From the NCBI GenBank assembly GCA_019352125.1, contig JABBNV010000212.1, forward strand, positions 1-5,062: a DNA stretch of 5,062 bases. Direction: 5' to 3'. Origin of the DNA: Acidobacteriota bacterium (GTDB lineage: Bacteria; Actinomycetota; Actinomycetes; Actinomycetales; Micrococcaceae). The translations under genes and the position numbers were made by a program. A model generated the notes under the pieces. That model ran no database searches, was not told the DNA's origin, and worked only from the letters and a program-made list of their open reading frames with translations. This document shows positions 1 to 5,062 of this stretch, in pieces. Every line of letters starts with the position of its first letter. Within the stretch, counting starts at the first letter, position 1.

Positions 1-368
1 AGAGCTCGGTGCCAGTGGCGAGGTTCGGTCAGCGGGCGGCTTGTTCCGGGGGACGAGACTTCAAGGTCATAGGCCCGGCCGTCGTCGTGCGGGTCTGCAT
101 CGAGCGCATCCGAAACGGCCCGCGAAATCTCGGCGATAGTATCCAGCGATACGCCGCCCGTTTGGTCTTGTTCAAGGTCGACGACGACGCTCACCGTGCG
201 ATGCGAGCCAGCAACCACCACCGAAACGTCTTCCAGGAAAAGTTGGTGGGCAGCCACGGTGGGGGCCAGCAGGGTGAAGAGACGTTGGCCTTCGCCCTGA
301 GCCTGCGCATGGTCCGCTGCAGTGGTCCTGGAGATCTTGGGGGCCTGAGACCGTTCCGATGAGGACAT
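1..368 (-). CDS. rimP: Ribosome maturation factor RimP (N-terminal part, cut by window edge)
   Basis: RimP binds the free 30S subunit in the cytoplasm and is needed for late steps of small-subunit maturation. Reading the minus strand from ATG at 368-366 gives 122 codons with no stop before the window edge. After a polar N-terminal extension of about 25 residues, the RimP N-terminal alpha/beta domain follows: FLEDVSVVVAGSHRTVSVVVDL around residues 44-65 in two strands, GGVSLDTIAEISRAVSDALD around 71-90, then the family hallmark YDLEVSSPGTSRPLTEPRHW at 100-119. The C-terminal SH3-like domain lies beyond base 1; the family is usually 150-200 residues, so about a third is missing. ATG 368 is preferred because GGGAGG sits 10 bases upstream; an in-frame GTG at 386-384 overlaps that site and is less likely. 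In actinobacteria rimP usually heads a nusA-infB operon, which would continue off the left edge (known context, not seen). Confidence 0.93.
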   Translation of the reverse strand, partial: MSSSERSQAPKISRTTAADHAQAQGEGQRLFTLLAPTVAAHQLFLEDVSVVVAGSHRTVSVVVDLEQDQTGGVSLDTIAEISRAVSDALDADPHDDGRAYDLEVSSPGTSRPLTEPRHWHRA

Positions 369-490
369 TCGTTTGCCGCCTCCCACTTGATGATGTTGTA
401 ACCATAAGAGTACCGAGTGCCACAGGCATTGCGCGACCGTTGAGGGGTTTGGCCACGGTGATCTGCACCGCTATGAGATGATGGGCCACT
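369..490. promoter_or_regulatory. Divergent intergenic region between rimP and the DUF4439 gene
   Basis: These 122 bases must hold the promoters for both directions. The middle, about 386-412, is clearly more A/T-rich than its surroundings, as expected of promoter DNA. On the minus strand TATGGT (bases 401-406) matches a -10 box at four of six positions and would start rimP mRNA about 25 bases before its ATG. No convincing -35 box lies at the right distance. On the plus strand TTGATG (387-392) resembles a -35 box, but only TACCGA (411-416) follows at 18 bases, which is a poor -10. Seen: the divergent layout and A/T-rich core. Inferred: the promoters. Confidence 0.4.
379..384 (-). promoter_or_regulatory. 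Ribosome binding site of rimP
   Basis: On the minus strand GGGAGG lies 10 bases before the ATG at 368. It is the strongest purine-rich site near this end and decides the start against the in-frame GTG at 386-384, which it overlaps. Confidence 0.65.
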
Positions 491-1963
491 GTGACTGACT
501 CCCAGCCCCCCGCTTCCACCGTGCCAGAGCACGACGTCAAACGGCGTATCGGGCCACGCCGAGCCACTGCGCCAGCGGGGCCCCCGGCAACGGCGTCTGC
601 GCCAGCGGTGCTGGTGTTGGGCGAGTCATCGAGTCCCGTAGAACCCGTCATTGAGCCCACCTCGGACCCGTCCCTGGCGGACGCGACGCCACAAGCAGCG
701 GACGCGACGCCGCAAGCAGGTGCAGTGGCGGAAACTGGGGCTGCTTCTGCGCCCGAGCCCACGCCCGAGCCAGCGGCAGAGTCCAAACCAGCACTTGCGG
801 AAAAGCATGCGGAATCCAGCGCGTCGGAGCTGCAACAAGCACCTTCGAATCGCAGGGCGTTCAGACTGGAAATTGCAACAGCACACAAGCGACGAAGGGG
901 CAGGTGGCTTTGGCTTCCCCGAGTGCTGGCTTTGTTGATTCTTTTTGCCGTAGTTGCAGCCATAGGCTCGGTTGTCACCGTTCCGGAAGCTCCGGCTCCT
1001 GCCGTGAGCGCCAGCGAGCAGTCCCGGCGCACGGCTCTCGAATCAGTATCCGCCCTGCGCGAGTCAGCCACTGCATTGGCTGCAACGGCCACCGCACCGG
1101 CACAACAAGCTGCCTTCGCCTCCGCCGCCACGACACTTAAAAAGCAAGAGTCAGCCCTGACTACCCCTCGGCCTGCAACTCCGTCTGCAACGCCCTCAAG
1201 CGCCGCTTCGTCGTCGTCGACCATGTCCTCCAGCACGCAACCGCCGACGCAGACAGACTCTAGCGCCTTTCTGGCGAAACTGACGGCCTCGGGAAATGAC
1301 GCTGTGGCACGGGCACAAACCTCGCCCGGGCCCATGGCCAGACTCCTGCTTTCGGTGGGGACCGGACAGTTGCTTGCGGCGGATCAGGTTGCTGCCGCCC
1401 TCGGTTTGCCGGCACCGGCACAGACGACGCAACAACCCACCAGCTCCCCCAGCACAACGGCCTCAGCAACTGTCACACCAACGGCAACCGTGTCTGTCAC
1501 CGCGTGCGCAACCCCTCACCAACCCGCTTCGGGAACCAATCTGGAATCCGCACTCACCGCGGTGGCTAGTGCTGAACAAGAAGCTGTCTACGCATACCAA
1601 GTGGCCGCAACCCGCATGGCCACCACCGCACAGTCGCAGCAGGCCACGGATTTGTTGGCACAGCATCAGCAGGCCCACCAAGCAGCCCTGGATGCTCTGC
1701 GTACACGCTGCATCAGCGTCCCGGGCATCACCCCCGGCTACCAGTTGAGCCGCGACTTCACTCAGAAGCCTGCGGCGGCTCTGGGAACCTTGGAGACCCA
1801 GCTCGAAAACGTCTACACGACGGTTGTGGCGTTCACCCCGGCGGCTACCCCCGCGGATTCCACTCGCACGTGGGCGTCCACACAATATGCCCAAGCCGTC
1901 ACCCGTGCCACTTCCTGGGGAGCAGCACAGAGCAGCCTTCCCGGCATCGATGAACCGTCTTAA
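491..1963 (+). CDS. Membrane-anchored DUF4439 ferritin-like domain protein
   Basis: The protein has 490 residues in four parts. Residues 1-132 are a low-complexity Pro/Ala/Glu-rich tail that includes a tandem ADATPQA pair (63-76). A basic cluster KRRRGR (133-138) precedes one hydrophobic helix at about 139-163; by the positive-inside rule the N-terminus is cytoplasmic and the rest lies outside. Residues 164-345 form a Ser/Thr/Ala/Pro-rich region with a four-serine TCG run (240-243) and a hydrophobic patch near 281-308. The DUF4439 ferritin-like domain covers about 348-486, with AEQEAVYAYQVAATRM (361-376) as first helix, a His-bearing second helix (H392, H396), LETQLENVYTTVV (434-446), and the terminal SLPGIDE that resembles the family ending. 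The only two cysteines, C339 and C407, could pair outside the cell. The start is the GTG at 491, the first start after an in-frame TGA at 479-481; the upstream ribosome site is weak. The biochemical function of DUF4439 is unknown to me; iron binding is not shown. Confidence 0.85.
   Translation: MTDSQPPASTVPEHDVKRRIGPRRATAPAGPPATASAPAVLVLGESSSPVEPVIEPTSDPSLADATPQAADATPQAGAVAETGAASAPEPTPEPAAESKPALAEKHAESSASELQQAPSNRRAFRLEIATAHKRRRGRWLWLPRVLALLILFAVVAAIGSVVTVPEAPAPAVSASEQSRRTALESVSALRESATALAATATAPAQQAAFASAATTLKKQESALTTPRPATPSATPSSAASSSSTMSSSTQPPTQTDSSAFLAKLTASGNDAVARAQTSPGPMARLLLSVGTGQLLAADQVAAALGLPAPAQTTQQPTSSPSTTASATVTPTATVSVTACATPHQPASGTNLESALTAVASAEQEAVYAYQVAATRMATTAQSQQATDLLAQHQQAHQAALDALRTRCISVPGITPGYQLSRDFTQKPAAALGTLETQLENVYTTVVAFTPAATPADSTRTWASTQYAQAVTRATSWGAAQSSLPGIDEPS
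677..718 (+). repeat. Tandem 21-base duplication inside the DUF4439 gene
   Basis: Two adjacent in-frame copies (677-697 and 698-718) differ at one base, CCA versus CCG for the same proline. Each encodes ADATPQA. It lies in the low-complexity cytoplasmic tail, where length change is probably tolerated. Confidence 0.9.
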
Positions 1964-2005
1964 CCCGAACATTCCCCGCCCCTCCCGTCCCAGACAGCGC
2001 CCGTA

Positions 2006-2027
2006 GCCGCCGGTTTAAACCGCTGGC
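2006..2027. other. Inverted repeat centred on GGTTTAAACC
   Basis: A perfect 10-base palindrome GGTTTAAACC (2012-2021) extends outward to GCC/GGC arms, with one C-C mismatch (2010/2023) and one G-T wobble (2009/2024). As RNA it could fold with a 9-base arm (2006-2014 with 2019-2027) around a TTAA loop. It is 42 bases after the DUF4439 stop and 31 bases before the preferred start of the transporter gene. No T-run follows, so an ordinary intrinsic terminator is doubtful. It could be an operator for the metal transporter or a weak terminator. I do not recognise it as a good IdeR/DtxR box. Confidence 0.5.
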
Positions 2028-2045
2028 CCTAGCCCAGGTCTCTAC

Positions 2046-2052
2046 AAAGTGG
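2046..2052 (+). promoter_or_regulatory. Likely ribosome binding site of the VIT transporter
   Basis: AAAGTGG ends six bases before ATG 2059. It directly abuts the in-frame TTG at 2053, which therefore cannot use it, and is 12 bases from ATG 2065. It is the reason for choosing 2059 as the start. Confidence 0.5.
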
Positions 2053-2058
2053 TTGGCT

Positions 2059-2796
2059 ATGACCATGAGCTATCCGGAAAACCCCAAGCAACATGACCTT
2101 GAACCCCACAAGGATGACATTGCACAGCGGCTAAATTGGCTGCGGGCCGGTGTGCTGGGCGCCAATGACGGCATCGTCTCCGTGGCGGCGATTGTGGTGG
2201 GCGTTGGCGCGGCCACCACCGGCGCTGGTCCCATCCTTACCGCTGGCCTCGCTGCCGTAGTGGGTGGCGCCGTGTCCATGGCCTTGGGCGAGTATGTCTC
2301 CGTGAGCAGCCAAAGTGACAGCCAGAAAGCTCTGATTGAAAAGGAAAAACGCGAACTCGCCGAACAGCCGGAAGAAGAACTTGCCGAGCTTGCAGGGCTT
2401 TACGAGGTCCGCGGGCTCTCGCCCCAAACGGCGGCACTAGTTGCGCAAGAGCTAACTAGTCACAATGCCTTGGCTGCGCACCTGTCAGTGGAGCTGAACA
2501 TCACTCAAAATGATGTGGTCAGCGCTTGGCATGCGGCCCTGGCCTCCGCCGTTTCTTTCGTCATTGGTGCCGTACTTCCGCTGATCGCCATGATGCTGAC
2601 GCCGGAGCAGTTCCGGATCCCCGTGACTTTCGTAGTGGTGCTGGTGGCCTTGGCCATCACGGGCTGGTTGGGAGCATTCATAGGCGGAGGCCCCCGTACC
2701 CGAGCGTCCGTTCGTGTGGTGGTGGGTGGCGCCCTAGCCCTGGTGGCCACGTACGTTATTGGCCATCTGTTGGGTTCCACCGGCGCCGCAGCCTAG
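2059..2796 (+). CDS. VIT1/CCC1-family Fe2+/Mn2+ transporter
   Basis: The family moves Fe2+ and Mn2+ out of the cytoplasm, as a proton-coupled antiporter in characterised eukaryotic members; bacterial members are taken to export excess metal across the cell membrane. From ATG 2059 the protein is 245 residues, the usual length. Helix 1 carries GVLGANDGIVSVAAI (about 31-45; N36, D37), helix 2 carries SMALGEYVSVSSQ (73-85; M74, E78), both family signatures, with D37 and E78 on the expected translocation path. A soluble segment (about 86-155) is rich in glutamate, IEKEKRELAEQPEEELAELAGLYE near its start and a further E at HLSVELNI, matching the cytoplasmic metal-binding domain. Three more helices follow at about 157-179, 188-210 and 219-239. 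Three starts are possible: TTG 2053, ATG 2059, ATG 2065. AAAGTGG at 2046-2052 lies six bases before ATG 2059, so that is preferred. The next gene starts 37 bases after the stop, so they may share a transcript. Confidence 0.92.
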   Translation: MTMSYPENPKQHDLEPHKDDIAQRLNWLRAGVLGANDGIVSVAAIVVGVGAATTGAGPILTAGLAAVVGGAVSMALGEYVSVSSQSDSQKALIEKEKRELAEQPEEELAELAGLYEVRGLSPQTAALVAQELTSHNALAAHLSVELNITQNDVVSAWHAALASAVSFVIGAVLPLIAMMLTPEQFRIPVTFVVVLVALAITGWLGAFIGGGPRTRASVRVVVGGALALVATYVIGHLLGSTGAAA

Positions 2797-2808
2797 CCGC
2801 GCCAGCCT

Positions 2809-2836
2809 CACGCAGTGCAGCTAGAGTGGCACCGTG
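2809..2836 (+). other. Possible hairpin over the kinase ribosome site and start codon
   Basis: CACG (2809-2812) can pair with CGTG (2833-2836), and GTGC (2815-2818) with GCAC (2829-2832), leaving a two-base CA bulge and a 10-base loop. The structure takes in the GTG start of the phosphotransferase (2834-2836) and holds the weak purine site AGAGTGG partly in the loop. It could slow initiation, but eight pairs with a bulge may also arise by chance. Confidence 0.3.
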
Positions 2837-3847
2837 AGTCCTGCAAACCAACAAGGCCCGCTGCGAATTCCGGAGGACCTCAGGGAATGTTTTGGCGGCA
2901 CAGCAACCCGCCGGAAGTGGCTGGATTCTTTACCGTCGCTGCTGGGCACACTAGTGGACCGTTGGCAGTTGACACTGGATATACCCGGCAGTGGGTCAGT
3001 GTGGAGCGGGAACACAGCTCTGGTGGTACCGGTGCGGGCCGACGACGGCGCTCCATACGCCGTCAAGATTGCGTTCCCCTACCCTGAGACGCTCTTGGAA
3101 CCCCTGGCGCTAGCCCTGTGGGACGGCCAGGGGGCCGTGCGGCTGATTGACGTGGACCATGGCTCCTGTGCCATGTTGTTGGAACGGCTGGACGGGAATA
3201 CCAGCCTGGTTGAGGCCACCGTGCCCAAAGCGATAGAGACCTGGGGCAGTGTCATGCGGGAACTGATGATTGCCCCGGATACCCGAGCCCCATGGGGGCA
3301 GCTCCCCCGCATTGATGCCACGCTGGAACAGTGGAGTGACACACTGCCAGAAACGTGGGAACAGCTGGGCCAACCGTTTCCGCGCTGGCTCTTGGAAACC
3401 GCTCTGGAGGTATGCCAGACTCGGGGTGCTGTTGGCCGACGCTCCAGCAACGACGTGTTGGTGCACACGGACCTTCATTTTCTCAATATTCTGGCCACGT
3501 TCGACGGCGGTTACCGCGCTATCGACCCCCAGCCACAGCTGGGGGAAGCAGAGTTTGCTGTGGCCCCGATGTTGTGGAACCGCCTGGACCAGCTGGACGC
3601 CCGTGATCCGGCGCGGGCCCTGAAGCAACGCAACGAAAGCCTGTGTGCGGCCGCGGGTTTAGACGCCGAGGTTGCCCGCCAATACTCGATTTTGCGGGAG
3701 GTGGAGAACGCCCTTGACTACCTCACCGGCGGTGCCGCTGCAGATGCCGAGCGCTCGTTGTGGGTGGCCAGCACGCTGGCTGGGGCCACGTTGCCAGGGC
3801 TGCCACCCGTTGGGGAGCTTCACTCCGTAGGAGGGAGGGGCACATGA
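2834..3847 (+). CDS. APH(6)/hydroxyurea-type antibiotic phosphotransferase
   Basis: The 337-residue protein has the kinase fold of the aminoglycoside/hydroxyurea resistance kinases (streptomycin 6-phosphotransferase relatives), which inactivate a drug in the cytoplasm by ATP-dependent phosphorylation. Visible motifs: the nucleotide-binding strand PYAVKIAFP with K78; a glutamate at E84 or E89 likely to pair with it; LALALWDGQGAVRLIDVD (91-108) and MLLERLDG (114-121), both typical of APH(6); the catalytic loop VHTDLHFLNIL (210-220) with D213 and N218; and the metal-binding AIDPQPQLGEAEFAVAPMLWNRL (229-251) with D231. The catalytic residues are intact, so an active enzyme is expected; the substrate cannot be told from sequence. 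Compared with well-known members as I recall them, the loop has T rather than G at 212 and Q at 233 where lysine is common. The start is GTG 2834, behind a weak AGAGTGG; the next in-frame Met is residue 114. The stop overlaps the next gene's start. Confidence 0.88.
   Translation: MSPANQQGPLRIPEDLRECFGGTATRRKWLDSLPSLLGTLVDRWQLTLDIPGSGSVWSGNTALVVPVRADDGAPYAVKIAFPYPETLLEPLALALWDGQGAVRLIDVDHGSCAMLLERLDGNTSLVEATVPKAIETWGSVMRELMIAPDTRAPWGQLPRIDATLEQWSDTLPETWEQLGQPFPRWLLETALEVCQTRGAVGRRSSNDVLVHTDLHFLNILATFDGGYRAIDPQPQLGEAEFAVAPMLWNRLDQLDARDPARALKQRNESLCAAAGLDAEVARQYSILREVENALDYLTGGAAADAERSLWVASTLAGATLPGLPPVGELHSVGGRGT
3829..3840 (+). promoter_or_regulatory. Strong ribosome binding site of the MFS exporter
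   Basis: AGGAGGGAGGGG ends three bases before ATG 3844; its AGGAGG core is nine bases away, an ideal distance. It lies inside the last codons of the phosphotransferase and fixes the exporter start at 3844 rather than at the GTG further upstream at 3760. Confidence 0.85.
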
Positions 3848-5061
3848 GGCTGTCCGTCCGCCGTAACGCCAGCATCCCCACCGGGCCCGACGCAACTGTG
3901 GCTGGACCACCGGCCCGGGTGCTCGCGCCGCTGTACGCCGCGGGGTTCACTACCGCTTTCGGTGCCCACAGCATTGCTGCCGGGCTCGGTGCCGAGAGCG
4001 GCAATAAAGGGCTCGGGCTGGGACTACTTACCTTCGGTGTACTGCTGGCTCTCTATGACGTGGCGGAGGTAATCCTCAAACCCGTCTTTGGTTCCCTGAG
4101 CGATCGGATCGGGGCCAAGCCAGTCATCATCGCCGGGCTGCTGGGGTTCGCCGCTGCCTCTCTCATGGGCACGACGGGAACCACCCCGCTCATCCTGGGC
4201 TTGGCCCGTCTTGGGCAGGGAGCCGCGGCTTCAGCCTTTTCCCCCGCTTCCTCTACCGCCGTGGCGCGGCTTGCTGGCCCACGTGCCGCAGGCAGCTACT
4301 TCGGCAAATACGGTTCCTGGAAGGGGCTGGGATATGTGCTGGGCCCGCTATTGGGCGCCGCACTCATCTGGATCGGCGGGTTCTCCACGCTGTTCCTGAC
4401 CATGGCCATCATCTCCGCCGCGGCCGCCATGTGGGTGTGGATCTCCATGCCAGCACTGCCCGTGCTGGCTCGGCCCCGCTACACCGTGGCTGACCTTGTC
4501 CGCCAAAGCACCGAACCGTCCTTTCTGGTCCCCACTATGGCGCTGGCCGGAGCCACCGGAGCATTGGGCGTAGCAGTTGGCTTCTTGCCACTATTGGGCA
4601 CCACTGTTCACTTGAGCTTGTTTGCCAGCATGGCCGCGGTGACGGTCCTGGCTCTCTCCTCCACCCTGACCCAACCTCTGGTGGGACGGTGGCGGGATCA
4701 GCGGCGCCTCACAGCCCGCTCAGGCATGAGTCTGGGACTGGCCCTGATAGCGGCAGGGGTAGCCCTGATCGCCATTGCGCCAGTCCCCGCCATGCTCTTC
4801 GTATCTGCCCTTGTACTGGGCTGCGGCATTGGCATCACCACACCTCTTGGCTTCGCGCATCTGGCAGCAAAGACACCACCAGAACGTATGGGCCGCACCA
4901 TGGGAGCGGCGGAAATTGGTCGCGAAATCGGGGACGCCGCTGGCCCGTTGATCGTCGGGGGCATCGCGACCGTTGCCAGCATTGCCGCCGGGCTGGGCGC
5001 CTTGGCGGTCCTGGTGGCCGCAGCGTCAGTGTTGTGTGCTACGTTCCTGCGCCGCAGCTGA
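3844..5061 (+). CDS. MFS transporter, probable DHA1-type drug:H+ antiporter
   Basis: The 405-residue integral membrane protein has about 12 hydrophobic helices (near 26-48, 57-80, 93-110, 114-135, 160-178, 180-202, 227-250, 257-275, 293-312, 316-333, 357-380, 382-402) with a central polar loop at 203-226. Motif A between helices 2 and 3 reads GSLSDRIGAKP (83-93; D87, R88), with a degenerate copy in the second half, PLVGRWRDQRR (278-288). Motif B in helix 4 is LARLGQGAAAS (120-130; R122). GYVLGPLLGAAL (163-174) resembles antiporter motif C, which points to proton-driven efflux rather than uptake. The last helix ends in a short FLRRS tail. The start is ATG 3844, which shares ATGA with the stop of the phosphotransferase and follows a very strong ribosome site, so the two are translationally coupled. 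The substrate is unknown; the neighbour suggests an antibiotic or its phosphorylated product (inference). The gene is complete, ending one base before the window edge. Confidence 0.88.
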   Translation: MRLSVRRNASIPTGPDATVAGPPARVLAPLYAAGFTTAFGAHSIAAGLGAESGNKGLGLGLLTFGVLLALYDVAEVILKPVFGSLSDRIGAKPVIIAGLLGFAAASLMGTTGTTPLILGLARLGQGAAASAFSPASSTAVARLAGPRAAGSYFGKYGSWKGLGYVLGPLLGAALIWIGGFSTLFLTMAIISAAAAMWVWISMPALPVLARPRYTVADLVRQSTEPSFLVPTMALAGATGALGVAVGFLPLLGTTVHLSLFASMAAVTVLALSSTLTQPLVGRWRDQRRLTARSGMSLGLALIAAGVALIAIAPVPAMLFVSALVLGCGIGITTPLGFAHLAAKTPPERMGRTMGAAEIGREIGDAAGPLIVGGIATVASIAAGLGALAVLVAAASVLCATFLRRS

Positions 5062-5062
5062 G

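Noticed and set aside
9..362. Plus-strand open frame of 117 codons opposite rimP
   Set aside because: Its sequence matches no family I know, and the opposite strand carries clear RimP signatures over the same bases.
1149..1162. Inverted repeat AGTCAG-CC-CTGACT inside the DUF4439 gene
   Set aside because: The spacer is only two bases and it lies mid-gene in low-complexity coding sequence, so chance is the simplest explanation.
172..1335. Minus-strand open frame of 387 codons opposite the DUF4439 gene and the start of rimP
   Set aside because: It is long only because stop codons are rare in this GC-rich DNA. It has no recognisable domain and crosses both the divergent promoter region and the rimP coding frame, whose RimP motifs are unmistakable in another frame.
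1463..1972. Minus-strand open frame of 169 codons opposite the DUF4439 domain
   Set aside because: The plus-strand frame carries a recognisable conserved domain here; the minus frame is Arg/Gly/Cys-rich, typical of antisense shadow translation.
2043..2048. TACAAA as a -10 box for the VIT gene
   Set aside because: No -35-like hexamer lies 16-18 bases upstream, and the site overlaps the presumed ribosome binding site.
3760..3843. Upstream extension of the MFS frame from a GTG at 3760
   Set aside because: It would add 28 polar residues entirely inside the kinase gene, while ATG 3844 has an excellent ribosome site and leads directly to the first membrane helix.
4698..4982. Minus-strand open frame of 94 codons opposite the MFS exporter
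   Set aside because: It lies fully opposite conserved membrane helices of the exporter and has no domain of its own.

Overview
The window is GC-rich, densely coding DNA that looks like a chromosomal segment from a high-GC Gram-positive actinobacterium. The best guess is a member of the Micrococcaceae of the Arthrobacter type. This rests on the alanine/proline-rich proteins, the strong G/C bias at third codon positions, the frequent GTG starts, and a DUF4439 ferritin-like gene divergent from rimP, an arrangement I associate with that family. The genus is inference. No rRNA, tRNA, insertion sequence, CRISPR array, integrase or plasmid gene is visible, and nothing suggests recent acquisition.

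Layout: (1) Bases 1-368, minus strand, hold the first 122 codons of rimP (30S ribosome maturation factor), cut off by the window edge. No complete open reading frame outlines this gene, but it reads cleanly from an ATG behind a good ribosome binding site. (2) Bases 369-490 are the shared divergent upstream region. (3) Bases 491-1963, plus strand, encode a 490-residue membrane-anchored protein: a long cytoplasmic Pro/Ala/Glu tail, one transmembrane helix, Ser/Thr/Pro-rich linkers outside the membrane, and a C-terminal DUF4439 ferritin-like domain. (4) Bases 2059-2796 encode a five-helix VIT1/CCC1-family Fe2+/Mn2+ transporter. (5) Bases 2834-3847 encode an aminoglycoside/hydroxyurea-type antibiotic phosphotransferase (APH(6)-like kinase fold). 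(6) Bases 3844-5061 encode a 12-helix major facilitator superfamily exporter whose ATG overlaps the kinase stop codon (ATGA).

The four plus-strand genes are separated by 95 bases, 37 bases and a 4-base overlap, so they may be partly co-transcribed, with the kinase and exporter almost certainly translationally coupled. Two functional pairings suggest themselves. One is an extracytoplasmic ferritin-like domain next to a divalent metal exporter. The other is a drug-modifying kinase fused by overlap to an efflux pump. Both are inferences from neighbourhood and family membership.

There is no gene-free stretch over 300 bases. The gaps are 369-490, 1964-2058 (holding a GGTTTAAACC palindrome) and 2797-2833 (holding a possible hairpin over the kinase start). 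I do not see a clearly new multi-gene system here. The most interesting points are the two pairings and the two inverted-repeat structures.
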